From Desulfobacteraceae bacterium (lineage in GTDB: Bacteria; Desulfobacterota; Syntrophobacteria; Syntrophobacterales; Syntrophobacteraceae), in contig JAJFVB010000226.1 of NCBI GenBank assembly GCA_021372055.1, forward strand, positions 1 through 51,576: DNA of 51,576 nucleotides. The letters are read 5' to 3'. Position 1 is the first letter of the stretch, and the number at the start of each line of letters is the position of its first letter. Under the pieces are notes generated by a model that had not been told where the DNA came from, did no database searches, and worked only from the letters and a program-made list of their open reading frames with translations. Below are positions 41,841 to 50,204 of this stretch, piece by piece. The translations under genes were made by a program, and so were the position numbers.

Positions 41841-44498
41841 ATGAGCGAAGGCGCTCTGCCTAAAGCCTACGACTTTACCGAAGTTGAATCGCACTGGTAT
41901 AAGCATTGGGAACAAAACGGTTTTTTCAGGGCCGATGAAAAGAGTTCGAAACCGCCGTACAGCATCGTAATCCCTCCCCCCAACGTAACCGGCCAGCTTC
42001 ACATGGGGCATGCCCTGAACGACACCCTTCAGGACATCCTTTGCCGGTACAAGAGGATCAAGGGCTTCGAGGTGCTGTGGGTGCCGGGAATGGACCACGC
42101 GGGCATCGCGACTCAGAATGTTGTCGAGAGGCAGCTGGCGGGCGAAAAGCTCGACAGGCACGCGCTCGGGCGCGAGGCATTCATAAAGCGTGTCTGGGAG
42201 TGGAAGGCCAAGTACGGCGGAATTATCATAAACCAGCTCAAGCGGCTGGGTGCCTCCTGCGATTGGTCGCGCGAGCGCTTTACCATGGACGAGGGCCTCT
42301 CCAGGGCCGTCAGGCAGGTTTTCGTCACTCTCTACAAGGAAGGGCTCATATACCGGGGCAAGCGCATGATCAACTGGTGCCCCCGGTGCATGACGGCTCT
42401 TGCGAATATCGAAGTGGACGGCGAGGACCTGGACAGTTCGCTCTATTATGTCCGGTATCCGTTCGTCACCGGGACCGGCGGTCTGGTGGTCGCGACCACA
42501 CGTCCGGAGACCATGCTCGGGGATACGGCCGTGGCGGTCAATCCGGCGGACCCCAGGTACTCCTCCTTCATCGGGCAGCAGGTGATCCTGCCTCTCGTGG
42601 GACGGCATATCCCGGTGATCGGCGATTCATACGTCGAGCGCGAGTTCGGCACGGGCGCTCTCAAGGTCACGCCCGCCCACGATTTCAACGACTTCGAACT
42701 CTCGCGCAAGCACAATCTCGACCTTTTGCAGGTGATCGACGAGGGCGGCGTCATGACGCCGGAGACCGGCCCCTATGCCGGCCTGGACAGGTTCGCCGCG
42801 CGCAAGCAGGTCCTGAAGGATCTGGAGAAGGGCGGATTTCTGGTAAAAATCGAGCCCTACAAGCACCGGGTCGGGCATTGCTACCGTTGCTCGAGCATTG
42901 TCGAACCCATGCTTTCGCTCCAGTGGTTCGTCTCGACCCGTCCTCTGGCCGACGCGGCCATGGAGGCGGTAAAAGACGGCAGGACCGCCATCGTTCCGGC
43001 GAAATGGGAAAAAGACTACTCCATCTGGATGGAAAACGTCGAAGACTGGTGCATCAGCCGTCAGATCTGGTGGGGGCACCGGATTCCCGCTTGGTACTGC
43101 GGGGATTGCGCGGAGGTGATCGTCTCCGAAACCGAACCCGGGGAGTGCCCGAAGTGTTCCGGCACGAAACTGGAACAGGACGCGGACGTTCTGGACACCT
43201 GGTTCAGTTCCGCCCTGTGGCCTTTTTCCACCCTGGGATGGCCGGAGGGGACAGCGGAACTCCGGAAGTTCTATCCCACCTCCGTGCTGGTTACCGCATT
43301 CGACATCCTCTTCTTCTGGGTTGCCCGCATGATGATGATGGGAATTCATTTCATGCGCGAGGTCCCTTTCCACGAGGTGTATGTCCACGCACTGGTCCGC
43401 GACGCGCAGGGTCAGAAGATGAGCAAGTCCAAGGGGAACGTGATCGATCCCCTTCTGATGATGGACAGGTACGGGACCGACGCCTTCAGGTTCGCGCTGA
43501 CGGCCTTTGCCGTTCAAGGCCGCGACGTGAAGCTCGCCGAGGAGCGCATCGAGGGCTACAAGCATTTCGTGAACAAGATCTGGAACGCGGCCCGGCTGCT
43601 TCTCATGAATCTTGAGGGTTTCACCGATTTCGTTCCCATCCCGGAAAAGCCCGACAGCCTTGCGCACCGGTGGATACTCAGCAGGCTGCAAAGGGTTGCC
43701 GCGGAGACCAGCGAGTCTTTGGACAACTATTATTTCAACCAGTACGCTCAATCGCTGTATCAGTTCCTGTGGCACGAGTACTGCGACTGGTATCTCGAGA
43801 TGCTCAAACCGGCTTTCTACGGCGAGGATGCCGAGGCCGGCGCGCTCGCGCGCTCCGTCGCGGCGGGCGTGCTCCAGAAAATCCTGATTCTTCTTCATCC
43901 CGTGATGCCTTTTATCACAGAGGAGCTGTGGCACAAGCTGCCGCAAACCTCGGGATCGATCATGAAGGCCCCGTTCCCGGAACCCGAAGAGGCAAGGATA
44001 GATCCCGATGCCGAACGGGAAATGGAAACGCTCATGGGGATCATCACGGTCATCCGTAATATTCGGGGTGAAATGAACGTTGCCCCCTCCCAGATGGTCG
44101 AGGTGGTTTGCCTGTGCGAGGATGACCGGGACAGTGATGTCCTGAGGATGCATGAGAGGGCCGTGTCGGATTTCGGGAGGATTTCGAAACTCACCGTGGC
44201 TCATACCGGCGGGATGGAAAAGCCAAGGTTTGCCGCCGGTGCGGTCGTCGGGAAGACCGAAGTCTTCGTCGTGCTCAAGGACATCCTGGATGTGGATGGC
44301 GAGTCCAACCGGCTGCGGAAGGAACTGGCCAAGCTGGAGAAGGAATTCGGCGTGACGCAGAAAAAACTCTCCAATGAGGATTTTCTTCAAAAGGCGCCGC
44401 AGGATGTGATCGAAAAAGAGCGGGAAAAGAGCGCGAGGCTGGGAGAGAAGATAGACAAGCTGAGCCGCCGGCTGGAAGTGATCGAGGGACTGCGCTGA
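41841..44498 (+). CDS. valS: Valyl-tRNA synthetase
   Basis: 885 residues, normal for ValS. The class I signatures are HMGH (54-57, in GQLHMGHALN) and KMSKS (about 526, GQKMSKSKGN). The connective peptide with the editing domain is present (TTRPETMLGDTAVAVNP). The C-terminal coiled coil (ESNRLRKELAKLEKEFG) ends the protein. It charges tRNA-Val. GAGGAA lies about seven bases before the ATG. It is followed 24 bases later by nadC on the same strand, likely co-transcribed. Confidence 0.97.
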   Translation: MSEGALPKAYDFTEVESHWYKHWEQNGFFRADEKSSKPPYSIVIPPPNVTGQLHMGHALNDTLQDILCRYKRIKGFEVLWVPGMDHAGIATQNVVERQLAGEKLDRHALGREAFIKRVWEWKAKYGGIIINQLKRLGASCDWSRERFTMDEGLSRAVRQVFVTLYKEGLIYRGKRMINWCPRCMTALANIEVDGEDLDSSLYYVRYPFVTGTGGLVVATTRPETMLGDTAVAVNPADPRYSSFIGQQVILPLVGRHIPVIGDSYVEREFGTGALKVTPAHDFNDFELSRKHNLDLLQVIDEGGVMTPETGPYAGLDRFAARKQVLKDLEKGGFLVKIEPYKHRVGHCYRCSSIVEPMLSLQWFVSTRPLADAAMEAVKDGRTAIVPAKWEKDYSIWMENVEDWCISRQIWWGHRIPAWYCGDCAEVIVSETEPGECPKCSGTKLEQDADVLDTWFSSALWPFSTLGWPEGTAELRKFYPTSVLVTAFDILFFWVARMMMMGIHFMREVPFHEVYVHALVRDAQGQKMSKSKGNVIDPLLMMDRYGTDAFRFALTAFAVQGRDVKLAEERIEGYKHFVNKIWNAARLLLMNLEGFTDFVPIPEKPDSLAHRWILSRLQRVAAETSESLDNYYFNQYAQSLYQFLWHEYCDWYLEMLKPAFYGEDAEAGALARSVAAGVLQKILILLHPVMPFITEELWHKLPQTSGSIMKAPFPEPEEARIDPDAEREMETLMGIITVIRNIRGEMNVAPSQMVEVVCLCEDDRDSDVLRMHERAVSDFGRISKLTVAHTGGMEKPRFAAGAVVGKTEVFVVLKDILDVDGESNRLRKELAKLEKEFGVTQKKLSNEDFLQKAPQDVIEKEREKSARLGEKIDKLSRRLEVIEGLR

Positions 44499-44522
44499 GA
44501 ACAATTGAAGGGGCCGTGCGAA

Positions 44523-45380
44523 ATGCTTCGAATGGATGAACTGATCCGGCTGGCTCTTCTCGAGGACATCGGAAGCGGCGACGCGACCACACTGGCGGTT
44601 GTGCCCGCAGAAAAGCGGAGCCGGGCCGTTGTCTTCAGCCGGGAACCTTTCGTGCTTTCCGGATCGTACCCGTTCCGGAGGGTCTTCGAACTGTTGGATC
44701 CGTCCGTCGCGATAGAGGCTCTCGCGCGGGACGGTGAGAAGGTTGATCCGAACGTGCCGGCCTTCAGCCTCTCCGGGCCTGCCGGGGCGATCCTTACGGG
44801 AGAGAGGACGGCTCTAAACTTTCTCCAGCGCTACTGCGGAATTGCAACGCTCACGCGCAGGATGGCCGATGCGGTCGAGGGGACGGGGTGCCGCCTGCTC
44901 GACACGCGCAAGACAACGCCTCTGTGGAGGCAGTTCGAAAAGCAGGCGGTCCTACATGGCGGGGGCGCTAACCATCGGTTTGGCCTCTCCGACGGGATAC
45001 TGATCAAGGACAACCACATCGCCGCGGCCGGAGGGGTCGGCGAGGCCGTCCGCCGCGCCCGCGCGGGTGCGGCGCACACGCTGAGAATCGAAGTCGAAGT
45101 GGAAAACCTCGAAGGACTCGAGGAAGCCGTTTCGGCCGGGGCCGATATCGTAATGCTCGATAATTTCGACCTTGCGACCACGCGACGCGCGGTTGCCGCG
45201 GCAAAGGGGCGCGTGCTCCTCGAGGCATCGGGCGGCGTGAATCTCGACACCGTCCGCTCCATAGCCGAAACGGGAGTGAATTTTGTCAGCTGCGGCGCTC
45301 TCACGCACTCGGCGCGGGCAATCGACTTGACGATGGAGTTTTATTTCACGGGATCGCTCTCCCATTCTTCCGCCCCATGA
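44523..45380 (+). CDS. nadC: Nicotinate-nucleotide pyrophosphorylase (carboxylating)
   Basis: 285 residues. Typical QPRTase segments: LALLEDIGSGDATT, GERTALNFLQRYCGIATLT, LDTRKTTP, HRFGLSDGILIKDNHI, EVEVENLEGLEEAV, MLDNF and LEASGGVNLDTV. It converts quinolinate and PRPP to nicotinate mononucleotide in de novo NAD synthesis. The ATG at 44523 has GAAGGGG nine bases upstream; a TTG (44505) or later ATG (44532) is possible. No nadA or nadB is in the window. Confidence 0.95.
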   Translation: MLRMDELIRLALLEDIGSGDATTLAVVPAEKRSRAVVFSREPFVLSGSYPFRRVFELLDPSVAIEALARDGEKVDPNVPAFSLSGPAGAILTGERTALNFLQRYCGIATLTRRMADAVEGTGCRLLDTRKTTPLWRQFEKQAVLHGGGANHRFGLSDGILIKDNHIAAAGGVGEAVRRARAGAAHTLRIEVEVENLEGLEEAVSAGADIVMLDNFDLATTRRAVAAAKGRVLLEASGGVNLDTVRSIAETGVNFVSCGALTHSARAIDLTMEFYFTGSLSHSSAP

Positions 45381-45427
45381 TCCAGACGTACGACTGAGGA
45401 CCGATTGAGCCGACGAGGGTTCCGGAC

Positions 45428-45907
45428 ATGATGCAGAAAGACCGCAACGAGTTGCCGTTTCCCGACAGGCGCTCCGGCAGGGACCGGCGCGCAAGGCCCA
45501 CTTCCCCATTTACCAAGCAGAGTCTTTTTGGCGTGCGGCGCAGGTTTCGCAGAAAAGAGGACTCCTGTAGGTATTTCTTCGTGGACTGGTACGATCCCCA
45601 TTTGCTGGCAATCCTGCTCGTCACGCTCATCCTGTCCACGGGTGACGCCTTTCTGACGTTGAGGCTGGTCGCGGAGAAATTCGAGGAACTCAATCCCGTC
45701 ATGGATTTTTTCCTCGGGATCGGGCCTGTTGCGTTCGTCCTGGCCAAATGGGCGCTTACCGTCTTCGGCCTGACCACGCTCCTGGTTTTGAAGAACCACT
45801 ATCTTCCGGGCCTTCGGGTGAAGACCGCCACGTGTCTCATGGTTGTCCCCATCTTTTATATTGTGCTCGTCATCTATGAAATTGTGATGGTGATGAAAAT
45901 CGGATAG
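45428..45907 (+). CDS. DUF5658 membrane protein
   Basis: 159 residues. A basic N-terminus with DRRSGRDRRAR is followed by three or four membrane helices: LLAILLVTLILSTGDAFLTL, FFLGIGPVAFVLAKWALTVF (with NPVMDF before it) and ATCLMVVPIFYIVLVIYEIV. The pattern DAFLTL...ELNPVM...GPVAFVLAKWAL matches DUF5658, a family of unknown function. The start is one of two adjacent ATGs; no strong ribosome binding site. It follows nadC by 47 bases. Confidence 0.78.
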   Translation: MMQKDRNELPFPDRRSGRDRRARPTSPFTKQSLFGVRRRFRRKEDSCRYFFVDWYDPHLLAILLVTLILSTGDAFLTLRLVAEKFEELNPVMDFFLGIGPVAFVLAKWALTVFGLTTLLVLKNHYLPGLRVKTATCLMVVPIFYIVLVIYEIVMVMKIG

Positions 45908-45930
45908 CAGGCAGCCTTGCGGCCTGCTAT
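45904..45930 (+). repeat. Perfect 9-bp stem-loop after the DUF5658 gene
   Basis: ATAGCAGGC (45904-45912) pairs with GCCTGCTAT (45922-45930); loop nine bases. The stem overlaps the stop codon of the DUF5658 gene. No T-run follows, so it is not a standard terminator; it may protect or process mRNA between this gene and the lipoprotein. Confidence 0.6.
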
Positions 45931-45962
45931 CCCGTCGGAAACAATCCGCTTGGAGAAACGGG

Positions 45963-46706
45963 ATGGGCGCAGTCAGGGGAATCGGATCGGCGGTTCTGGC
46001 CATGGCGGCGATTCTGCTGCTTGCAGCGGGATGCGCGTCCCCGGGGCCTTCCAGGATATCCACCCCGGATACGACACCGCGCGTGGAACCCGACGGCTGG
46101 TGGTATGCGCGTTTTCAATTTTCCTGGCCGTCCGAGGCGGAAAGCCCCGCCTGGCATCGCGACCTATTGGTCGCGCACAGGATTATCGAACCCGTAATCG
46201 ACCGGTTTCGCGACTCCATTTTCTTGTGGCGCTTCCACAGAAGGGCCGCTCCCGACGAGTCGGGGCACCAGTTCAGCTTTGTCTTCTACGGCACACGGGC
46301 AACCGCGCGCGGCGTGTTCGACATGATCCGGTCGAACACCCTCGTGGAGGATATGAAAAGCAGCGGCATGCTCCTGCGGGACGTCTACGATGAAACCGAC
46401 CGGATCTCCAGGCCCGGTATCGAAGGCACCAGCGACCGGTCCTGGTCCGCTCCGCTCCAGAGATCGTGGCCTTATTTCATAATGGGCGTGAGCATGGCCT
46501 GGCTCGACCTGATCGAGCAATTCGCCGGGGACGGCCGCGAAAAGCCGGCCACATTCGCGGACATGGAGGTTTTCTACGAAGGGATCAACCGGGACATCCA
46601 GAGGACGTGGTCCGCGGAAGGAGGGCACGCTTTTCTGCACCACCTGAACGCCCTTTTCGGCTACGTGCCCGTAAACGTCCGGGGAAAAGGGGCGATGAGG
46701 TTCTAA
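45963..46706 (+). CDS. Lipoprotein of unknown function
   Basis: 247 residues with a lipoprotein signal ending LLAAGC (Cys about residue 24). The mature part has conserved-looking aromatic segments: GWWYARFQFSWPSE, IFLWRFHRRAAPDESGHQFS (FVFYGTRA follows) and WPYFIMGVSMAWLDLIEQFA. No family was recognised. GGAG lies eight bases before the ATG. It is preceded by the stem-loop at 45904-45930 and is convergent with the lytic transglycosylase. Confidence 0.72.
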   Translation: MGAVRGIGSAVLAMAAILLLAAGCASPGPSRISTPDTTPRVEPDGWWYARFQFSWPSEAESPAWHRDLLVAHRIIEPVIDRFRDSIFLWRFHRRAAPDESGHQFSFVFYGTRATARGVFDMIRSNTLVEDMKSSGMLLRDVYDETDRISRPGIEGTSDRSWSAPLQRSWPYFIMGVSMAWLDLIEQFAGDGREKPATFADMEVFYEGINRDIQRTWSAEGGHAFLHHLNALFGYVPVNVRGKGAMRF

Positions 46707-46789
46707 CGGGTGCGCGGGAAGAGGCGGGAGCACTGCGCCTTCGGCGCGCCCGGAAGATTACTCGCGAAATTCGGGAAGCGGAACGGCGG

Positions 46790-47686
46790 TCAAAAGGTCC
46801 CCTTCAGCGTGTCCGCGATGGCCAGGATGGTCCTGACGTAGGGCTTGCTGTGATTATAGGTCCAGATCACCGCTTCCTGGTCGGACGGGAACTTGGCCTC
46901 GCACCATCCGTGTCCCTGGAGGTAATTTGCCGTGCTGAAGATTGCGTCATCGGAGTTGTAGAGGTCGATGCGGCCATCCCCGTTGCCGTCCACGCCATAG
47001 CCGACGAGACTGCTGGGAAGGAATTGCGGCCAGCCCACCGCGCCCATCACGGATCCCCGCAGAGATTCCGGTCTCACTTTCTGCCGCTTTTCCCAGTCGA
47101 GGAGGGCCGTGAGTTCCTTGTAAGCCCATTCGGAACGGCTGAGCAGCTTCTTGTCGAATGCTTCGCGTCCCAGCCTCTCGCGATCGCTTGGCGCGAGCAG
47201 CCTCCAGACGCGGTCGCGGTTGGATTTCTGGTCCATGACGGCGAATGTGGTGAAGACCGCAAGGGTCGGAGTCTTGCCGGTGTAAGAACCGAAGTGCGTT
47301 TCCACGAGCAGGATGGCCGCTATCACGCCGGGTTCCACCCCGTACAGGCTCTCGGCCTTGGCGAAGGATTCCCGGTGCCTGAGTATGAACTGCCTGGCCT
47401 TGGAAATTTCGGAGGGAGCCAGGAACTGGTCGTAATTGAGCTGGCTCTCACGCATCCTGAATGTCTGGGATACGAGCTTGTACATGGGCGGCGGCGATGG
47501 CTGGAAAGCGGCCGCGACCTGCTGGCGCGAAAAGCCGTCCCGGACGAGTCTGGTTTTCAGCGAGGCATATACATCCTCCGCCGGTCCCGTGCGGGCGGCG
47601 AAAGCGGTAAGACACGGAAAGGCCGCCAGAGCGGACAGAAAAGTGATCCAGGTAAAAATTCGGAGCCACAAAGAGCCATTGCGCAT
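46790..47686 (-). CDS. mltB: Membrane-bound/secreted lytic murein transglycosylase, MltB type
   Basis: 298 residues with an N-terminal signal peptide ending LTAFAA. The SLT/MltB fold is clear: AAILLVETHFGSYTGKTPTL with catalytic Glu129, GSVMGAVGWPQFLPSSL, and the EF-hand-like calcium loop VDGNGDGRIDLYNSDDAIFS followed by TANYLQGHGW. It cuts the MurNAc-GlcNAc bond in peptidoglycan, forming 1,6-anhydro ends. No lipobox is visible, so it may be periplasmic or anchored by its signal helix. Its promoter region overlaps that of the dynamin-like GTPase. Confidence 0.92.
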   Translation of the reverse strand: MRNGSLWLRIFTWITFLSALAAFPCLTAFAARTGPAEDVYASLKTRLVRDGFSRQQVAAAFQPSPPPMYKLVSQTFRMRESQLNYDQFLAPSEISKARQFILRHRESFAKAESLYGVEPGVIAAILLVETHFGSYTGKTPTLAVFTTFAVMDQKSNRDRVWRLLAPSDRERLGREAFDKKLLSRSEWAYKELTALLDWEKRQKVRPESLRGSVMGAVGWPQFLPSSLVGYGVDGNGDGRIDLYNSDDAIFSTANYLQGHGWCEAKFPSDQEAVIWTYNHSKPYVRTILAIADTLKGTF

Positions 47687-47724
47687 TACGAAAACCGCCT
47701 TTTATGGTGAATTTTGCCTTGCGA

Positions 47725-47753
47725 TTGACAGAAGGGATTATTATAGGATATCA
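47725..47753 (+). promoter_or_regulatory. Possible promoter of the dynamin-like GTPase gene
   Basis: -35 TTGACA (47725-47730); -10 candidates GGATAT (47746-47751) or ATATCA (47748-47753) with 15-17 base spacing. It would give a leader of about 115 bases containing the terminator-like hairpin at 47827-47859. Confidence 0.4.
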
Positions 47754-47768
47754 CCGTCTTCAATGCAA
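47739..47768 (-). promoter_or_regulatory. Possible promoter of mltB
   Basis: On the minus strand -10 TATAAT (47739-47744) with a weak -35 TTGCAT (47763-47768), spacer 18. It lies about 53 bases upstream of the mltB start and overlaps the divergent GTPase promoter. Confidence 0.45.
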
Positions 47769-47826
47769 ACCGGGAGCGCGTTCTGTTCCGCAGGGCGGCT
47801 TCGCCGGGCATATTCGCATGTCTTCG

Positions 47827-47859
47827 ACTCCTGCTGGCCCGTTGCGGCAGGAGTTTTTT
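47827..47859 (+). terminator. Terminator-like hairpin in the leader of the GTPase gene (possible attenuator)
   Basis: Stem ACTCCTGC / GCAGGAGT (47827-47834, 47847-47854) followed by TTTTTT. It ends six bases before the ribosome binding site GGAG (47865-47868) of the gene at 47876. No gene on the plus strand lies upstream for which it could be a simple end terminator. Confidence 0.75.
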
Positions 47860-47875
47860 GTTGTGGAGAACTATC

Positions 47876-49729
47876 ATGTCCCAGATGTCTGATCCCGCGG
47901 CCGACCGGTTCGCCAGTGCTTCCACAAAGCGGATTGGCGATTTCCAGCATCTCAAGGAGTGGGTGTCCCTGATCATTGGCCGAATACTCGAATTCGGCCC
48001 GACGGACCGGCAGTCCTGTCTTGAGCTCCGCGAAAAAATCGAAGCCAACATATTCAACCTTGTCGTTGTCGGCCAGTTCAAGCGCGGCAAGACCTGCATG
48101 ATAAACGCGCTTCTCGGAGCCGATATCCTTCCGGTCTCCGTGGTGCCGCTCACGTCCATTGTCACGGTGCTGAAGTACGGCGAAGAGCTTGCCGTGAAGG
48201 TCTTCTTCGATAACGGGAGCGTGCGCGACCTCCCCCCGGCCGAACTCCCGGACTACGTAACCGAAAGCGGCAACCCCAGGAACGTGAAAGAAGTGCGGGA
48301 GGTCGTGGTGCTCTATCCTTCCCCTTATCTCAAGGACGGCGTGAGGCTTGTGGATACTCCGGGGGTGGGATCGGTTTATGTCCACAATACGGACGTCGCC
48401 TACCGTTATCTGCCGAAGTCCGATGCCGCTCTTTTCCTCCTTTCGGTGGATCAGCCGGTGAGCAGCGCTGAAATCGAGTTCCTGAGCGACGTGCGGGAAT
48501 ATGCCGACCGGATATTTTTTCTGCTGAACAAGATCGATTACCTGTCGGGGCAGGAGGTCGAGCGGGCGCTGTCGTTTTCGAGGGCGGCGCTCGAAGAGGT
48601 AATGGGGCCGGGGATCAAGATCTTTCCGATCTCGGCCAGGACCGCTCTTAAGGGCAAGCTGGACGAGTCTTCCGAAGAGTTGCTCGCCAGCGGCCTTCCG
48701 GCCTTCTCCGAAGTTTTGGACCGGTTTCTGCTGAACGAAAAAGGCAAGGTTCTGCTTGGGTCGGTTGCCAGGAACCTGCTGAAAATCCTGTCTCGGGCGA
48801 GGCTTGAAGCGGGCCTGGAACTCAAGTCGCTCCAGTTGCCGGTTGAGGAAATCCGCGAGAAGATCCAGGCGATCCAGGTCAAGAGAACCGAGCTCAACGA
48901 GGAGCGGCGCAATTTCGATACCCTGTTCGGAGCGGAAATCGAGCGGCAGATTGTAGCGGAGCTGGACCGGGGTCTTAAGGAGCTGAAGGGCAGGCTCGTA
49001 GCGGAGATGGAGGAAGGGTTCGACAAGTTCAGAAATGAGAATAGGGAGCTGTCCTTAAAAGAGCTCAACGAGGCGCTGGACTCCTTCGTGCGCGACAAAA
49101 TTCAGGAGGAATATTCCGCCTGGCAGGCGGCGGCCGATGAGAAGATCTCCGGAGTCTTCGACGGGGTGTGCCGTCAGTTCGCCGGGAGGGTGAACGCCGT
49201 AATCGATTCGCTGCTCCAGTTTTCCTCTCAGCTTTTTTCCGTGCCCTTCGAACCGGTCGAAGCCGAGACCCTGTGGAGCACCGAATCGTCATTCCATTAC
49301 AAGCTCCGTGACGATGCCGTGGGCCTGGACTTGCTGACGGATTCCCTGACCCAGGTCGTACCTCTGTATATCCGGGGCAAGTGGTTCCGGAGGCTGAGGG
49401 AGTGGGCGGTCGACACGGCGAACCGCATAATCCTTAGCAAACGCAAGCGGCACATGCTCGAAGCCATCGAGATGCAGGCAGGCAGGCTGAGGGCCGATTT
49501 CCTGCAGAGGCTCGGCAGGAGCGCTTCGGGCTTCCGAGGCGCGATCACTGAAAAAATGGAGACGGTTTCCGCCGGGATAGCCGGCGCGGTCGAACGCGGC
49601 ATGGAATTGCGCCTGAAGGGGGAAAGTGAATCCGCAAAGATGGCCGAGATTCTGAATGAGCGGGTTTCCTCGATGGACAGAATCCGTGACGAATTGCTGC
49701 ATGTGCGTGAATCAATTGATAAACTTTGA
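47876..49729 (+). CDS. Dynamin-family GTPase
   Basis: 617 residues. The N-terminal GTPase domain has G1 GQFKRGKT (66-73), G2 Thr in PLTS, G3 DTPG (160-163) and G4 NKID (218-221). Long helical/coiled-coil segments follow (about 315-410 and 440-610), as in bacterial dynamin-like proteins that bind and remodel membranes. No clear membrane helix is seen, unlike some paddle-tipped members. The ATG (47876) follows GGAG by seven bases. It stands alone; partner dynamin genes, often found in tandem, are absent. Biological role unknown: membrane repair, stress or envelope maintenance are possibilities. Confidence 0.85.
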   Translation: MSQMSDPAADRFASASTKRIGDFQHLKEWVSLIIGRILEFGPTDRQSCLELREKIEANIFNLVVVGQFKRGKTCMINALLGADILPVSVVPLTSIVTVLKYGEELAVKVFFDNGSVRDLPPAELPDYVTESGNPRNVKEVREVVVLYPSPYLKDGVRLVDTPGVGSVYVHNTDVAYRYLPKSDAALFLLSVDQPVSSAEIEFLSDVREYADRIFFLLNKIDYLSGQEVERALSFSRAALEEVMGPGIKIFPISARTALKGKLDESSEELLASGLPAFSEVLDRFLLNEKGKVLLGSVARNLLKILSRARLEAGLELKSLQLPVEEIREKIQAIQVKRTELNEERRNFDTLFGAEIERQIVAELDRGLKELKGRLVAEMEEGFDKFRNENRELSLKELNEALDSFVRDKIQEEYSAWQAAADEKISGVFDGVCRQFAGRVNAVIDSLLQFSSQLFSVPFEPVEAETLWSTESSFHYKLRDDAVGLDLLTDSLTQVVPLYIRGKWFRRLREWAVDTANRIILSKRKRHMLEAIEMQAGRLRADFLQRLGRSASGFRGAITEKMETVSAGIAGAVERGMELRLKGESESAKMAEILNERVSSMDRIRDELLHVRESIDKL

Positions 49730-50204
49730 CCAGCGCAGTGCTTTCGCAGAGCCGGGCGGATGAGTTTTGTGCTTGACAAAAGCGGTGTGATTCAAGTAGT
49801 TTGACCGGCGCGTGGGAAGCCATCGTATTTTTTGGTCTTTCTAGAAAACTCTCAAGCTCTGGAAGGTTTTGGCGAAGGTATGTCTACGTAGTCCAAGCCT
49901 ATAATCCGCCTCATTTCTGCTCCTCAAACCTCCAGCACTCAGTTTATTTTTTTCGTCGGTCCTGCATGGAGCGAGACGGAAACCAACCCCGCGTCAGAAA
50001 GACCAATCTTTTTTTTCAACAGCAACTCATATCGCCGGTCTCTGTCCGGGCCAAGTTTTTTTGAAACTACAGTTTCGTCTGAATTCCCTTTTGGAAGGAG
50101 GCTAATAGGCTGGGAAACTGGGCTTTGTACTTATATGGAGGGGCTACCCCGGCCCCGCAAATGGCAGTAAACAAAATCACACACATTTTCACTAGGAGGA
50201 CTAA
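49730..50204. other. Long leader region upstream of the pyrophosphatase
   Basis: 475 bases. A promoter-like pair TTGACA (49773-49778) and TAGTTT (49797-49802), spacer 18, would give a leader of about 400 bases. The leader contains a GC hairpin GCCGG/CCGGGC followed by seven Ts (50034-50062), and a GGGGC...GCCCC hairpin near 50140-50157 before the ribosome binding site. No known riboswitch was recognised, including the fluoride type. No credible gene; the open frame at 49801 lacks a good start. Confidence 0.4.

Noticed and set aside
42627..44504. 625-codon open frame on the minus strand
   Set aside because: Antisense to valS, which is complete and conserved.
49801..50064. 87-codon open frame before the pyrophosphatase gene
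   Set aside because: Starts with TTG without a ribosome binding site and has no recognisable protein features; the region looks like a leader.
49803..50204. Fluoride riboswitch in the pyrophosphatase leader
   Set aside because: The conserved GGNGAUGG and CUGAUGGCNCCUAC blocks were looked for and not found.
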